NCBI GenBank assembly: GCA_039545355.1
Contig: BCJJ01000052.1
Location: 1-64,000, forward strand
Source of the DNA: Trichosporon coremiiforme
Lineage: Eukaryota; Basidiomycota; Tremellomycetes; Trichosporonales; Trichosporonaceae
Reading direction: 5' to 3'
Length of the DNA stretch: 64,000 nt
Within the stretch, counting starts at the first letter, position 1. The number at the start of each line of letters is the position of its first letter. The position numbers and the translations under genes were made by a program. Shown piece after piece: positions 11,371-21,442 of this stretch. The notes under the pieces are model-generated. The model searched no databases and had not been told where the DNA came from. It saw only the letters and a program-made list of their open reading frames with translations.

Positions 11371-13481
11371 TCAACAGGCGGGAGACGACACGGGGATTTT
11401 GGTGACGCCAGTAGCCGTAGCAAGGCCGCCAAGGGACGTCTCCTTGTCTGCACATTGTCAGTTACATTCGGGTTCCGTAACTCACAGTGGGAGTGCATAT
11501 CGAGCGCAGTAGTGCGGCACGCCTCAATCGCATCGTCGAGGGAGACGGTGTGCTCCCCTCCGCCCGCCATCGCGAGCTGCGCGGCCGTGACGGCCTTGAC
11601 GGCGCCGAGGGAGTTGCGCTCGATGCAGGGGATCTGCACGAGGCCGCCGAGGGGATCGCAAGTCAGTCCGAGGCTTGTCTGTCAGCAACACATCTCTCAT
11701 TTGGGTGTTACTCACTTATGCTCGATGCCGATCTCGGCAGCTTGCAGAATGACAGCGGGCTCGGCACCCAGCGTGGCCGCGAGTCCGGCCGCGGCCATGG
11801 AGCAAGCCACGCCGACTTCGGCCATGCATCCGCCCTCGGCAGCCGAAATCGTCGCGCCACGCTTGAACAGCATGCCAATAGCAGCCGCGGTGAGGAGGAA
11901 CGTCATGACGTCCCGCTCAGGCTGTTGCGAGTGGTACTCGACGAGATATTTCAGTGTCGCTGGGATCACGCCGGCGGCTCCGTTGGTAGGGGCGGTCACT
12001 ACGCGCCCACCACTCGCGTTCACCTCGTTCACGGCGATCGCCATGCAGGACAGGTACTCGATGCCCGGGAACACGGGGCGGGTATGTCTCGGAATGAGCT
12101 GGAGGGGGTGGTCCGTCCGCCCAATGCGCTGTTCGCCCTTCATCAACCCAGTCTCTTCGGAACCGCCGCCGGGTTTCGGGATGGCCATGGCGGGGTAGAA
12201 GCCCTGCTGCAGCCGCTTGTAGAGGCCTGGCGCGCGGCGGCGCACCTCAAGACCACCGGGCAGGGTCTTGTCCGTGCTCGTGACGCCGTTGCGGATGCAT
12301 TCGTCCATGACCTCCCAGAGCTGGAGGAGGCCGGCGGCGATCTCGGTGTCGGAACGGAAGGCACGCTCGTTCTCCCACACCACTTGGGCGATGGTCAGGT
12401 TGTGCTCTTTGCAGATTGCGAAGAGCTCCTCGGCACTCGCGAACAGGAGGCGCGGCTTGTGGTCCCGCGGCTGGCCGCGGGTGGGGGCGTCGGCGGGCTC
12501 CTTCTTCTCCAGGGTTGTGGTGGCATCGGCGTCCGTGTCGGGAGAGGGGAGAGCAGCCTCCTCTTCGTCGACATGTCGCCGCGAGTCCGTCGCGTCCTTG
12601 TGCCGCGTCTGCATGTAGTACATGTTCTCGTCCATCTGTGTTTCGCGGTTGACGACGAAGCCTCCGCCAATGGAGAAGTACTCGTTCGTCGCGAGCATGT
12701 TGCCCTCGTCGTCAAAGACGGTGAACACCATCCCATTCGGGTGCGACGGGAGCGGGTTCAGGTGCCACGTCAGGTCTTTCTCGAGGTCGAACTTGACGCG
12801 CTTGTGCTGCCCGCCGTCGAGGCCGAGGTCGATCTGGCCGACTGCCCGCACCTCGTCCATCACGCGTGAGAGTCGGCCGACCTCGACGGTTTCCGGGTCC
12901 TCGCCCATCATCCCCAGCAGCACGGCGTGTGGCGTCATGTGTCCCATTCCCGTAGCGGCTAGCGAGCCGTGCAGCGAGACCTTCAGGTGCGCGATCTTGT
13001 CGTGCATCGCGGGCGGGAGGGAGTACGTGAAGATCTTGGCGGCTCTGGGCATCAGCAAGCAGCTCATGACTCTGAGTCGCTTCAAACGCGGGTCGGTGAT
13101 CCCCGAGGCTTACTCACCGCATAGGCCCCACGGTGTGCGACGAGGACGGCCCAACACCGATCGAGAACAGGTCAAACGTGCTAATGACGGCGTGGCCTTC
13201 GCGGGGTTTCGCGTTCTCAGCGCGCTTCGAGGGCGGGATCTCCAGCTCGGTCGGCATCTCCTCCCCGCCACCCCAATGCAGGGGCGCGGGGACAATGGTC
13301 GACGCGGGGTCGGACTGGCGCGCAGACGACTTGACACCACGGCTTGGTGGGGGCCGCACCGGGATGCGCGAGGAGGAGGCGATCGGCGTCGGCGCCGGGA
13401 ACCGGATCGCGCGCTGAAAGTCAGTGACGTCACGGGCGGCGATGGCAAGCTCACCGGTCGTCGGAGGAGGGTACGGATCAT
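11371..13481 (-). CDS. Fe-S L-serine dehydratase (bacterial SdaA type), probably mitochondrial
   Basis: Deaminates L-serine to pyruvate and ammonia with a 4Fe-4S cluster rather than PLP. Five exons (13455-13481, 13118-13413, 11716-13044, 11486-11673, 11371-11447) give 638 residues. The beta-like domain starts with [20 protein letters not shown] (about 95-110). The alpha domain includes [17 protein letters not shown] (about 455-470), EGGCMAEVG and [17 protein letters not shown] (about 556-570). The last supplies cysteines where the family binds its cluster. The C-terminus has [14 protein letters not shown]. The first exon is only 27 nt and encodes MIRTLLRRP. Joined to RAIRFPAP it makes an Arg-rich, acid-free N-terminus typical of mitochondrial presequences. 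A low-complexity acidic insert ([18 protein letters not shown]) lies near residue 290. Fungi more often use PLP serine dehydratases, so this family is worth noting. Confidence 0.92.
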
Positions 13482-15117
13482 GGCGGCGAGGATACAATGA
13501 GGATGCGAAAGGGGGGGGAACGTTGTCGCCATACGTCTATATGTAGCGACTGACTGGGGAAGGCTGATATTCCCGGTGTTGGAAAGATAGGACCGGGACA
13601 CGCGCCGAGGGTGCCGTTGTGGCCGATAGCGCATGATTTCTTGGACATTGCGCGCTGCAGGAGTGGTGGGATTTTCCAACGATGTCAACAGTATTGGAAA
13701 CATTCCGGGGTCTCCACACGTGCCTGGCTGGGGGATGTCCCGGTCCCGGCTGGCAAGCGCCGGCAAGCGCCGGCCATCAGGGGCTGCAGCCGTCAGCCAA
13801 TGCGCGTATCGGTGATTTGCGCAGTTGTGAGTGGGCAGAGTGGGGCTGCTGCTGCTGATATCCAACGGAGCCCGATGCGGCAATGGCTACTGCTTGTCGG
13901 TGAAAGCGAGGTGGAGGAAGCATGGTGGAGGATGTCCATCGCATGAGGTGGCCCATGCTCACGCTATTCCGACACCAGAAGCGGCACATGTCACTACAAC
14001 GTCTGTGCGCGTAAGGCGAGAACATCTGGAACAATCCGAGTCGACCTGGGCACGTTGATAACGACTGGAGATTGCTAGTCCACTGCTGAGCGTGTGCCGT
14101 AGATCGAAGAGAGAGATATGGGAGGGAGCTATGTTGATAGCTGAGTCGATTCAAACCTCAGCTTATCGCCTGCCAAGCGATCTGGAAGCTTTGGAGAATG
14201 CCGAGAGGCGATCTGGAGGCTGGCAATGAGGTCAGAACGAGTCAGACTATAAATGGTTGCGATGGGTGTCTTGCAGTCCTAGATGTTGACATGACAAAAT
14301 ATTGCGGTGGCGAGGGGGCACACAGCGACGTCTGAGCTGCGGAGACTAGTGTCGTTGTTCCTCTGTGTGGTCGCGAACAGCGTCTTCCTCCAACACCACC
14401 AATGATCGCATGATCGTCATGGGAGCCCGGAAACCTACGCACCCCCGAGCTCTCTCGGTGTGATCGTCCTGACCATCGACATTCCGAGCATAAGCTTTGA
14501 ACTGCATGATGCATGATGTCCCCTCAACCTTGATAACAAAGGTGTGAGGTGCATCCCGCCTTCGACCTGGCCGGATCCAAGTCAATGGAGTTCCATCACA
14601 CGCTCCCATGCTCGAGTTTACGACGCTCGACGCGTCCAGTCATAGCCACCAGTCAGGCGGCCAGGCGGACATGGCGGACAAGGCCGGGCCGCGCCTTGTA
14701 GCCTCCCTGAAATTCTGATCAGCCTCACCCAACAAAGTTCACGTCTGAGAGATCCGAGTCTGCCGAACGCGTTCTCTCGGTTCTGGGGGACCCACCCTGT
14801 TCCTTGCGACCTTGGTTCGACTGTTGCTCTTTGTCACTGGAATGCGTCAACACGGAGCACAGTCTGCCGGGCCTGGACAGGCTGTATCCGTTTCATGCAT
14901 GCTCGTGCATTGTGCGTTTCAACGTAAGTGCAGGCGAGGCTTGGGCGATGTCAGGGTGGCAGGGCTGTGCCTGGGCTGGCACTGGTGTGCAGCAGCTGCT
15001 GTGCGCGTCACATGTGCTGATTCGAGGATGATCGGGGCGTCGTTTAGCCAGTGCTGCAGGGACCCGCGCTACTATGCTGCTCCGGCGCCGACGCGACGAG
15101 GGGGTCACAAGACGAGC
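13482..15117. other. Gene-free interval upstream of serine dehydratase
   Basis: 1.6 kb with only short ORFs lacking family motifs on both strands. It contains the serine dehydratase promoter at its left end and the upstream region of the small secreted gene at its right end. Nothing else is supportable. Confidence 0.45.
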
Positions 15118-15128
15118 GAGATATATAG
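15118..15128 (+). promoter_or_regulatory. TATA box of small secreted protein 1
   Basis: GAGATATATAG lies about 165 bp before the ATG at 15286, followed by a C/T-rich leader and then a CAA-rich sequence directly before the start. The placement fits a TATA-driven promoter. Confidence 0.55.
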
Positions 15129-15285
15129 ACCTTCCTCCTGCATTGTTCCTCGTCGCTCTCAACCTCTTCCTCCTTATTCCCTCCAACCTCTTGTCTCTCT
15201 CTGCAACACAGCCCCGTCGCCAGGCGCCTCGGACAGCAATAACCTGTATCACACAACAGCAACTGTATCTAACAACAACACAACA

Positions 15286-15531
15286 ATGAAGTTCTCCGTC
15301 TTCCTCGCCCTCGCCTCCATCCTCGCGACGAGCTCGGCCGCCCCAACCCCCGGGAACACAGTCAATCCGGAGGGATACGACCTCACGCCTCTCGACACGC
15401 CCGGGTCTGTTAACAACCTCCCGCCGCCGGGCGAGGCGCCCGTCGCTGTCGCTGCAGACAGCGCGGGCACTGAAGCCAACAACCACGCGAACGCCGACAC
15501 GCACGCGGCCGTGGGTCCTTGCGGGCATTAA
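15286..15531 (+). CDS. Small secreted protein, 81 residues
   Basis: Function not recognised. Residues 1-19 form a clear signal peptide (MKFSVFLALASILATSSAA). The remaining ~62 residues are Pro-, Ala- and Asn-rich with one cysteine near the end (AAVGPCGH). There is no intron, predicted transmembrane segment or known domain. The start is supported by an A-rich context (ACAACAATG) and an upstream TATA box. The next gene downstream also encodes a small secreted protein in the same orientation with a similarly placed TATA box, so the two may be expressed under similar conditions. It could be a cell-wall or secreted peptide. The single cysteine argues against a disulfide-rich effector. Confidence 0.72.
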   Translation: MKFSVFLALASILATSSAAPTPGNTVNPEGYDLTPLDTPGSVNNLPPPGEAPVAVAADSAGTEANNHANADTHAAVGPCGH

Positions 15532-15818
15532 GCAGCAGGCGGAACTGAGTTTCGCCGCACGCGCCGCACCTTCTGCACACCTTCCTTCTACCTTTTACCA
15601 GTGGCCGGAGCCGAGTTCCGCCACCGTAATGGAGCCGCGCTCCCTTTGTAATTTCTAGCCTCTCGGTGAGGGGCGATGTATAATGTGGCATGTCCGGGTT
15701 GCCTCCGATCGGCGCGGGCCAGTTTTACTCTCCCACATCGAACGACTGCTTCGCAACGCGCCGGTATTGTCCTGCCAAGCTTGTCCCGGTTTGATAGGAA
15801 TGAGGCCATGGCATGGGC

Positions 15819-15827
15819 ATATATCTA
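15819..15827 (+). promoter_or_regulatory. TATA box of small secreted protein 2
   Basis: CATATATCT lies about 170 bp before the ATG at 15991. The spacing is nearly the same as in the preceding secreted-protein gene. The leader before the start is C/A/T-rich (CACACATCAAGCATC). Confidence 0.5.
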
Positions 15828-15990
15828 CACACAAGTGGATCATAGCAGCAAGCACACGCGCCACCACACTGCTCTACGCACGCAGCCCGGAGCTGTCATT
15901 TGAGCTGGGACTTGCCTCATCCTCTATACTCATCCCACACACTCCCTACACACACCATTTTTCACCCAGAGACCTCACACATCAAGCATC

Positions 15991-16659
15991 ATGAGATTCA
16001 CACTCGTGCTCGCCACGGCCGTCGCTGGCTTTTCGGCCGCTACGCCGCTACTTACCCGCTACGTTCTGGAGGATATGGCGATTGCGCGACGAGAAGAGGG
16101 GCAGGGACTGGAGGGGAAGGATTGGCATCCCGAGGAACAACAGAAGTGGAAGCCCGAGGGAAATGGGGAAGATAACAACAACGGGGAGGAGTGGAAGCCC
16201 GAAGACCAAGGAAACGGCGGGGGCGATCACGGAGGCGAGCAGGGAGGCGACCAGGGCGGTGGCCAGGGCAATAAGGAGGAGTGGAACCACGACGACAATC
16301 ACGATGGGGAGGAGAACCACGACGAAAAAGGAAACGGCGAGGACAAGCAGGAGGAGTGGAAGCCCGAGGAGCAGGCGAATGAGGAGTGGAAGCTGGAAGA
16401 GGAGCAGAAGCAGGAGGATGGAAACAAGCAGGAGGAGCAGCAGAAGTCCGAGGCACAGAAGTCCGAGGAGCAGATGTCTGAAGAGCAGAGGCCAGAGAGG
16501 GCCAAAGGCGAGGACCAAGAGGAGTGGAAGGAGTGGAACGAGAATCAGCATCGTGACCCTGCTCCGGGTGAGCGACCGTACCACTGGCAGCCCAAATCTC
16601 TTGCCACCATGCATAAGCTCGAGGACTGGATCAAGTCTCAGCGCTATGGCAGACAGTGA
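15991..16659 (+). CDS. Secreted low-complexity protein with EEWKPE repeats
   Basis: Function not recognised. It has 222 residues and no intron. Residues 1-17 are a signal peptide (MRFTLVLATAVAGFSAA). From about residue 40 to 190 the chain is highly charged and rich in Glu, Gln, Gly, Asp and Lys. A short motif recurs irregularly: KWKPEG, EEWKPED, EEWNHDD, EEWKPEEQ, EEWKLEEE, EEWKEWNE. Tryptophans regularly spaced in an otherwise hydrophilic chain are unusual and suggest repeated binding or stacking units rather than simple slippage. The C-terminus changes character (PYHWQPKSLATMHKLEDW) and may fold. No cysteine, GPI signal or known domain was seen. It lies downstream of another small secreted-protein gene with the same promoter layout. 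It may be an extracellular matrix or wall-associated polypeptide; the role is unknown. Confidence 0.75.
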   Translation: MRFTLVLATAVAGFSAATPLLTRYVLEDMAIARREEGQGLEGKDWHPEEQQKWKPEGNGEDNNNGEEWKPEDQGNGGGDHGGEQGGDQGGGQGNKEEWNHDDNHDGEENHDEKGNGEDKQEEWKPEEQANEEWKLEEEQKQEDGNKQEEQQKSEAQKSEEQMSEEQRPERAKGEDQEEWKEWNENQHRDPAPGERPYHWQPKSLATMHKLEDWIKSQRYGRQ

Positions 16660-17011
16660 TGGACTGTTTGACCGGGGTGACAGTTGGCGTTGTTCGATAC
16701 AGACACGACTCATGTGCCACCTCGCAGTCACCAGCAAGATTGCAGTAGCCCTTCCTTTATTAAGCAAGCTCTATTAGAATGCTTTAGCCCTCCATAACCC
16801 TCGAAGTCACATGCATAGAGCCTGAGCGTATAGTCCCAGCTGTTGCTTCGAGTATTACTTCCCCCCTGGTCGCCACAACGAACAACCACGTGGGCCACGT
16901 GGCCCGGATCCGAACCCTGCGTCATGAGCCTCCATCGACTTGGAGACATCGAGACATTTGGCTGATCCCTCTCCTTTCCCTCCTTTGTCCACCCTTCCAC
17001 GACACGACACA
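16660..17011. other. Upstream region of the CUE-domain gene
   Basis: 352 bp between the secreted protein stop and the CUE-domain start. It contains the palindrome-like CCACGTGGGCCACGTGG near 16889-16905, two CACGTG E-box cores, which could bind a bHLH factor. The regulatory role is inference. Confidence 0.45.
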
Positions 17012-19084
17012 ATGACGATACCGACCGGCTCCCCGCCGCCCGAGCTGCTGCCCAAGGCGCTCTCCTATCTGGCAATGGAGGTCGGCAAGGCCGCCCCCCT
17101 CGGCCCATCAGGCGTGCTCGCCCCGCTCTCAACCTTCCTGGGCCTGCTGGCGCGACACCGCGTCTCCGCCCCTCTCGGCCCACTGCACGCCTTCAGCACT
17201 CTCTGCGACGAGTCGCCGGAATCCATCTCTCTCCCGTTCGCCTGCGACGCGCTCCTCGCCTACCCCACAGCCGTGAGCGTGCTGGACCCGGCGCTCTCGC
17301 GCCTGAACCTCGACTGGGACGGACTGCTGGCTGCTCTCCCTTCACGCGTCAGCGCTCCGGGAGGAGTGCGCGCAGTCCGCCTGGCGCACAGCCTACTGCG
17401 CTTGAGGAGCACGGAGAACGCAGTCGTGAAGCACTCGCAAGCGCTCATGCGTGCGCTGGCGAAGGCATACACTGCAGCAGACACGCGGACGAAGGGCGAG
17501 ATGCTCGTGCTCGCGCGCGCGCTGGTGGGTAAGGACCACGAGCTGCGGCGTCTGCTCGAGAACGAGGGACCGAGGGGCGTGCCCCTCGTGAATCAGAGTA
17601 TGGGACGGGACTATGCCGATCTGTTCGAGGCGCACCGGACGCTCGGTGACGCCGAAGCGGCCGCGACGCGTGGCGCGCATGACGAGGAGCACGGAAGTGA
17701 CCCGGTGAGTAACGTCTACGATCACTTAGCTCTACAACCTGCGAACGGTAAGCTAACGCCCAGCGCCTGGCGAATCTCACCGCCCTCTTCCCGCACATCC
17801 CGGCACACCTGCTCAGCGACGCGCTGGCTCATCCGCGGTTCACCCCATCGGGAGCCAACGCGGACGACGCGGCCGCGCCGCTCATCGACGCCATTCTTGG
17901 CAACGAGCTGCCCGCTGAGCTTTCAGCACTCAAGGCCGCCGCGTCCGCCGACGGACCTGCCGCCGCCGCGTCGCCCGTCGCACCGATGGTCGAGCCAGTC
18001 CCGGAACCCGCCCCCGCTCCCCCGCGACGAACGCAGTTCACGGACGCGGACCTGGCCAAGCTCCGGATCAAGAATACGTACGTCCACCGACTCCCAAGAG
18101 CGCACGCTCCTGAGTCCGAAGGCTGCGGTATCTTCGAGAAAGCTGACACCACAGGGAGACCGTACCGGACCTGGACATGGGCCGCGAGATCTCGCAGCAG
18201 ATGCGCGACAGTATCCTCCGCCTCGTGCAGGCGCAAGAGGAGGAGGCGGAGGAGGCCGCGCGCGCCATCGCCGAGGCGCGCGGCTACGCGTCCGACGACG
18301 AGGAGTACCAGCGCGTCATTGCTACACGGGACGGGGGCGAAACGACAGACCGCGACGAGGACGAGGTCGATCTGGCCAGTGAGGTAAGCATCATCTTCCT
18401 TCTTAATTCCCCCTCAATTCCCCTTTCATGGAGCTTTGTGGATCTAAGGCTTCGAGCTAACAACCAGCGGTCCTCATCACCACCACCCGGCCTCGAGCGC
18501 CCTTCGAAATCCCACGCACAGACGCAAACCAAGCTCGAACTCGCGTACCTCCGCACGCCCGAGGTGTTTGCGCGCGATGCCGCGACGCGCCGCTCCAAGG
18601 CGCGCCAGCAACTGCGCGAGGACACGGGCATGGACGACGGGCAGATCGAGGGCTGGAAGATTATGCTGGAGCGGAATGTGAGTAGACCTGTCGGCCGAAC
18701 CTGCGTTAGCAGGCGAGGCGAGGCGAGTGCAGGCGCAGGCAAAGCGGGGAGCAGCTGGGAGCATCTGGAAAAGCGCTCAGAGCTAACGAACAGCCGCACA
18801 AGGATGCGATTCTGGAACGACACAACTGGAGCCGAGCTGCGCCTGCCGAGAAGAAGGAGGACAAGGGCAAGGGCAAGGAGAAGAAGAAGGAGGGTGGGGG
18901 TGGAGGCAGCGGTGGTGGCGGCGGAGGCGGAGGTGGGGGAAGGGGCGGAGGCTCCAGTGGCCGTGGAGGAAGGGGAGGAGGCAGCGGCCGCGGCAAGCCC
19001 AACAAAGGCAGCAGGGGGCACAGCAACGCCGCGCGCGTCAGTGGGCGGGACAAAAAGATGTCCAAGATGGGCGCGGGTTTATAG
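17012..19084 (+). CDS. CUE3: CUE-domain protein, Cue3/ASCC2 (RQT complex) family
   Basis: In yeast and human this family binds ubiquitinated ribosomal proteins and helps the RQT/ASCC complex split collided ribosomes. Exons 17012-17704, 17764-18077, 18155-18383, 18468-18677 and 18794-19084 give 578 residues. The N-terminal ~230 residues are helical. A CUE domain follows at about 232-275 (LTALFPHIPAHLLSDAL ... LIDAILG). The characteristic C-terminal ASCC2 block is LAYLRTPEVFARDA ... DDGQIEGWKIMLERNPHKD. The tail has a Lys-rich stretch, then a long Gly run with RGG repeats (RGGGSSGRGGRGGG), suggesting RNA or ribosome contact. An in-frame ATG at 16940 could add 24 residues, but 17012 has better context (ACACAATGA). 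It converges with the Hrp1-like gene, 134 bp apart. Confidence 0.88.
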
Positions 19085-19218
19085 ATCAGGTTCGACGTAA
19101 GACACTGTACATGCACTTTGTTGCTGGGATTTAAATGTGAGAGACTTGTATATAATGGGGAACGAAGGAGTCGCTGCGAGAGTAGGTAGAAGAGAAACGT
19201 GAGAGTCAAGCAAAAGGC

Positions 19219-21442
19219 TTAGTACGGCTTTGCCCGCTGCGAGCCCTGCGTCGAGTAGCGCTGGGGGCCGGAGCCGTTTCCGTTTCCGCCGTGCGACGAG
19301 CCCTGCGCCATGGGCTGGGCCATGCCCGAGGGCCCGCCGCCGCGCATCGCCGACGGGCCGCGAGGCGCGTTCGGTCCGCGTCCCTTGATCGTCAGTTGTG
19401 TCCGCGAGGAGGAGAGATGGTAACTTACACGTCCCATGCCGCCGCCGTTGTTGCCCATCATGCCGCCGCCCATCATGCCGCCCATGCCCATCATGGGGTT
19501 CATGCCCATCATCATCGGGTTCATCATCATGTTGTTGCCCATGCCCATGCCCATGTTGCCCCGCTGGGCCATGTTGGGGTTGATCGCCGGGGCCTGGTTC
19601 ATGCCCATGTCTGTTGTCAGCTCGCTCCGGAAGGGGGTGACTCACTCTTCATCATGTTCTGATACATCACCGCCATGGCACTGGGGTCGAAGCCGCTGCT
19701 CATGCCGCCCGACATGCCCATGTTGTTGCCCTTCATCATGTTTTGATACATCATGGCCATGGCGCTCGGGTCAAAGCCGCCGCCCATGCCCATGCCGCTG
19801 GTGGCGTTGAAGCCCGACGTGCGCGCGCCTCCCGGAGCGTTGAACGTCTTGACCTGCGTGCCGGCGCCGCGCGGCTGGGCCTTCTTGATCTCGATCTGGC
19901 GGCCCTCGAGCTCGACGCCAGAGTGCTGCATCGCGTTGTCGACGCCCGACTCGTCCGCAAACGTCGCAAACGCAAAGCCCTTCGACCGTCCGTTCAGACG
20001 ATCAAACATCACCGTCGCGTCCATTACCTTTCCGTACTGCGAGAGGAAGTGCTTCAGCGAGTCGCTCGTCACGGACGGCGCGAGGCCGCCGACGAACACC
20101 TTGGCCGTGCGCTCGTGCTCGGCACGCGGGATCGCGCGCTTCGGGTCGATCTGATGTCAGCTAGCCCCCGCAGTGCTGTAGCTCACCATCTTGCCGTCCA
20201 GCTGGTGGTCCTTGGCCAGCACGGCCTCGACGCTCGACACGCTCTTGAACGTGAGGAAGGCGAAGCCACGCGATCGACCTGTCGGGTCGCGCATGATCGT
20301 GCAGTTGTCAATGTCACCGTACTGGTTGAAGTAGGACCGGAGTCCGTCTGCCATGTCAGTAAGATCGTTCACGGTGTCCTCTTGTATGCCATCCCAACGT
20401 TCCCGCTTCCAAGCAAAGGCGCGAGCCAAGCCTGAGCGTTCCTTTCAAATCATGTGGTTCTCAAGCGGTTCCAGCTACCCAGCTACCCAAGCTATCCAGT
20501 GTCCAAGCTACCCAAGTATCGGTGCTATCGAAGCCGGATGCCGTGTGACGGTGTGTCCGAATGCTATGAGCTATGACGCTGTTGCGCACATGGCGCCTGT
20601 GGTACGGCAAGTTGACGTTATCCGGGGCTAGTCCAATCTAGTCCGGTTCAAGCGTCCATCCTGCTTGGACTGTTGCTTGCGAGTGCGTATGCGTTTTGGA
20701 GAGATAGACACATAAGAGAAAACAATCAAACTAACCATCTGTTGTCTCCCAGTTAAGTCCACCGATGAACATCTTGCTGTAGCAGTGTGTGGACGGTGAA
20801 CGGTGTGAACGGGTGATCGCGCGGATTGATCGTAGGTTTACATGATGATGACATGGGTAATTGTATCAGTATTATGTGTTTTGATGTCTTACGGGATGGA
20901 TGTAGAGGTAAAGCAAGAACTATGTCTGTTCTGTCTAGCTGAGTAGCCGTAGCTGTTTGTTTGGGGCCTACCTGGAGCCTACACGAGTACGAATCACAAC
21001 ATCGTCGCCACCGCAACGCGTCTGCGCGTTGTGATGGCCGTGGCCATGCGGCTGGGCACCGCTGCACCATTGTCCTTGGCGACGACGGGAGACAGCGGAT
21101 GCCACAGCCGGAGCCATCAAGCCGTGCGACGCGGGCGCGTGGGGCGCGGCAAAAAGCAGAGGAACACAGTACTAACCCTTCGTCCGGCATGTCACTCGGC
21201 CGCATCCTGTTCTCAAAGTAGCCGTCGTTGCCACCGTGCTGGCCGCTGCCGGATGCATGGTTGTCGTGCGCGGGAGCCGGGGCAGGCTCGTGCTTGGTGG
21301 GGGCGTCGTTGGGAGCAGACGACTCCTTGTTGATGTCGTCGAGCTTGTCCTGGTCGGGGTCGACGAGCTCCTCGTCGAGCTGGGTGGCGTCGAGGTCCTC
21401 GAGGTCGAGGTCACCGTAGAGGTCGTTGTCGAACTCGCTCAT
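19219..21442 (-). CDS. HRP1: Hrp1/Nab4-like hnRNP with two RRMs
   Basis: An RNA-binding protein resembling cleavage factor IB and other paired-RRM hnRNPs, acting in mRNA 3'-end formation and export. Exons 21177-21442, 20736-20776, 20187-20347, 19646-20150, 19429-19610 and 19219-19383 give 439 residues. An acidic N-terminus (DLYGDLDLEDLDATQLDEE) precedes RRM1 (about 88-165: KMFIGGLNW, GRSRGFAFLTF) and RRM2 (about 175-250: KVFVGGLAP, GRSKGFAFATF). The tail holds a tandem duplication (GFDPSAMAMMYQNMMK then GFDPSAMAVMYQNMMK). A Met/Gly/Asn-rich region (MGMNPMMGMGGMMGGGMMG) follows, then an Arg/Gly end. Introns 1 and 2 are 400 and 388 nt and flank a 41-nt exon encoding RNP2 of RRM1; the other three introns are 35-45 nt. 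Skipping that exon would shift the frame. Exact orthology to Hrp1 is likely but not certain. Confidence 0.88.
20348..20735 (-). other. Long intron 2 of the Hrp1-like gene
   Basis: A 388-nt intron in a gene whose downstream introns are 35-45 nt. On the plus strand it contains an imperfect short repeat based on CCAGCTACC / CCAAGCTACC at about 20468-20516. Together with the 400-nt intron 1 (20777-21176) it isolates the 41-nt exon 2, suggesting regulated splicing. Confidence 0.7.

Noticed and set aside
11487..12869. 460-codon plus-strand ORF
   Set aside because: Antisense to serine dehydratase, whose conserved motifs are all on the minus strand.
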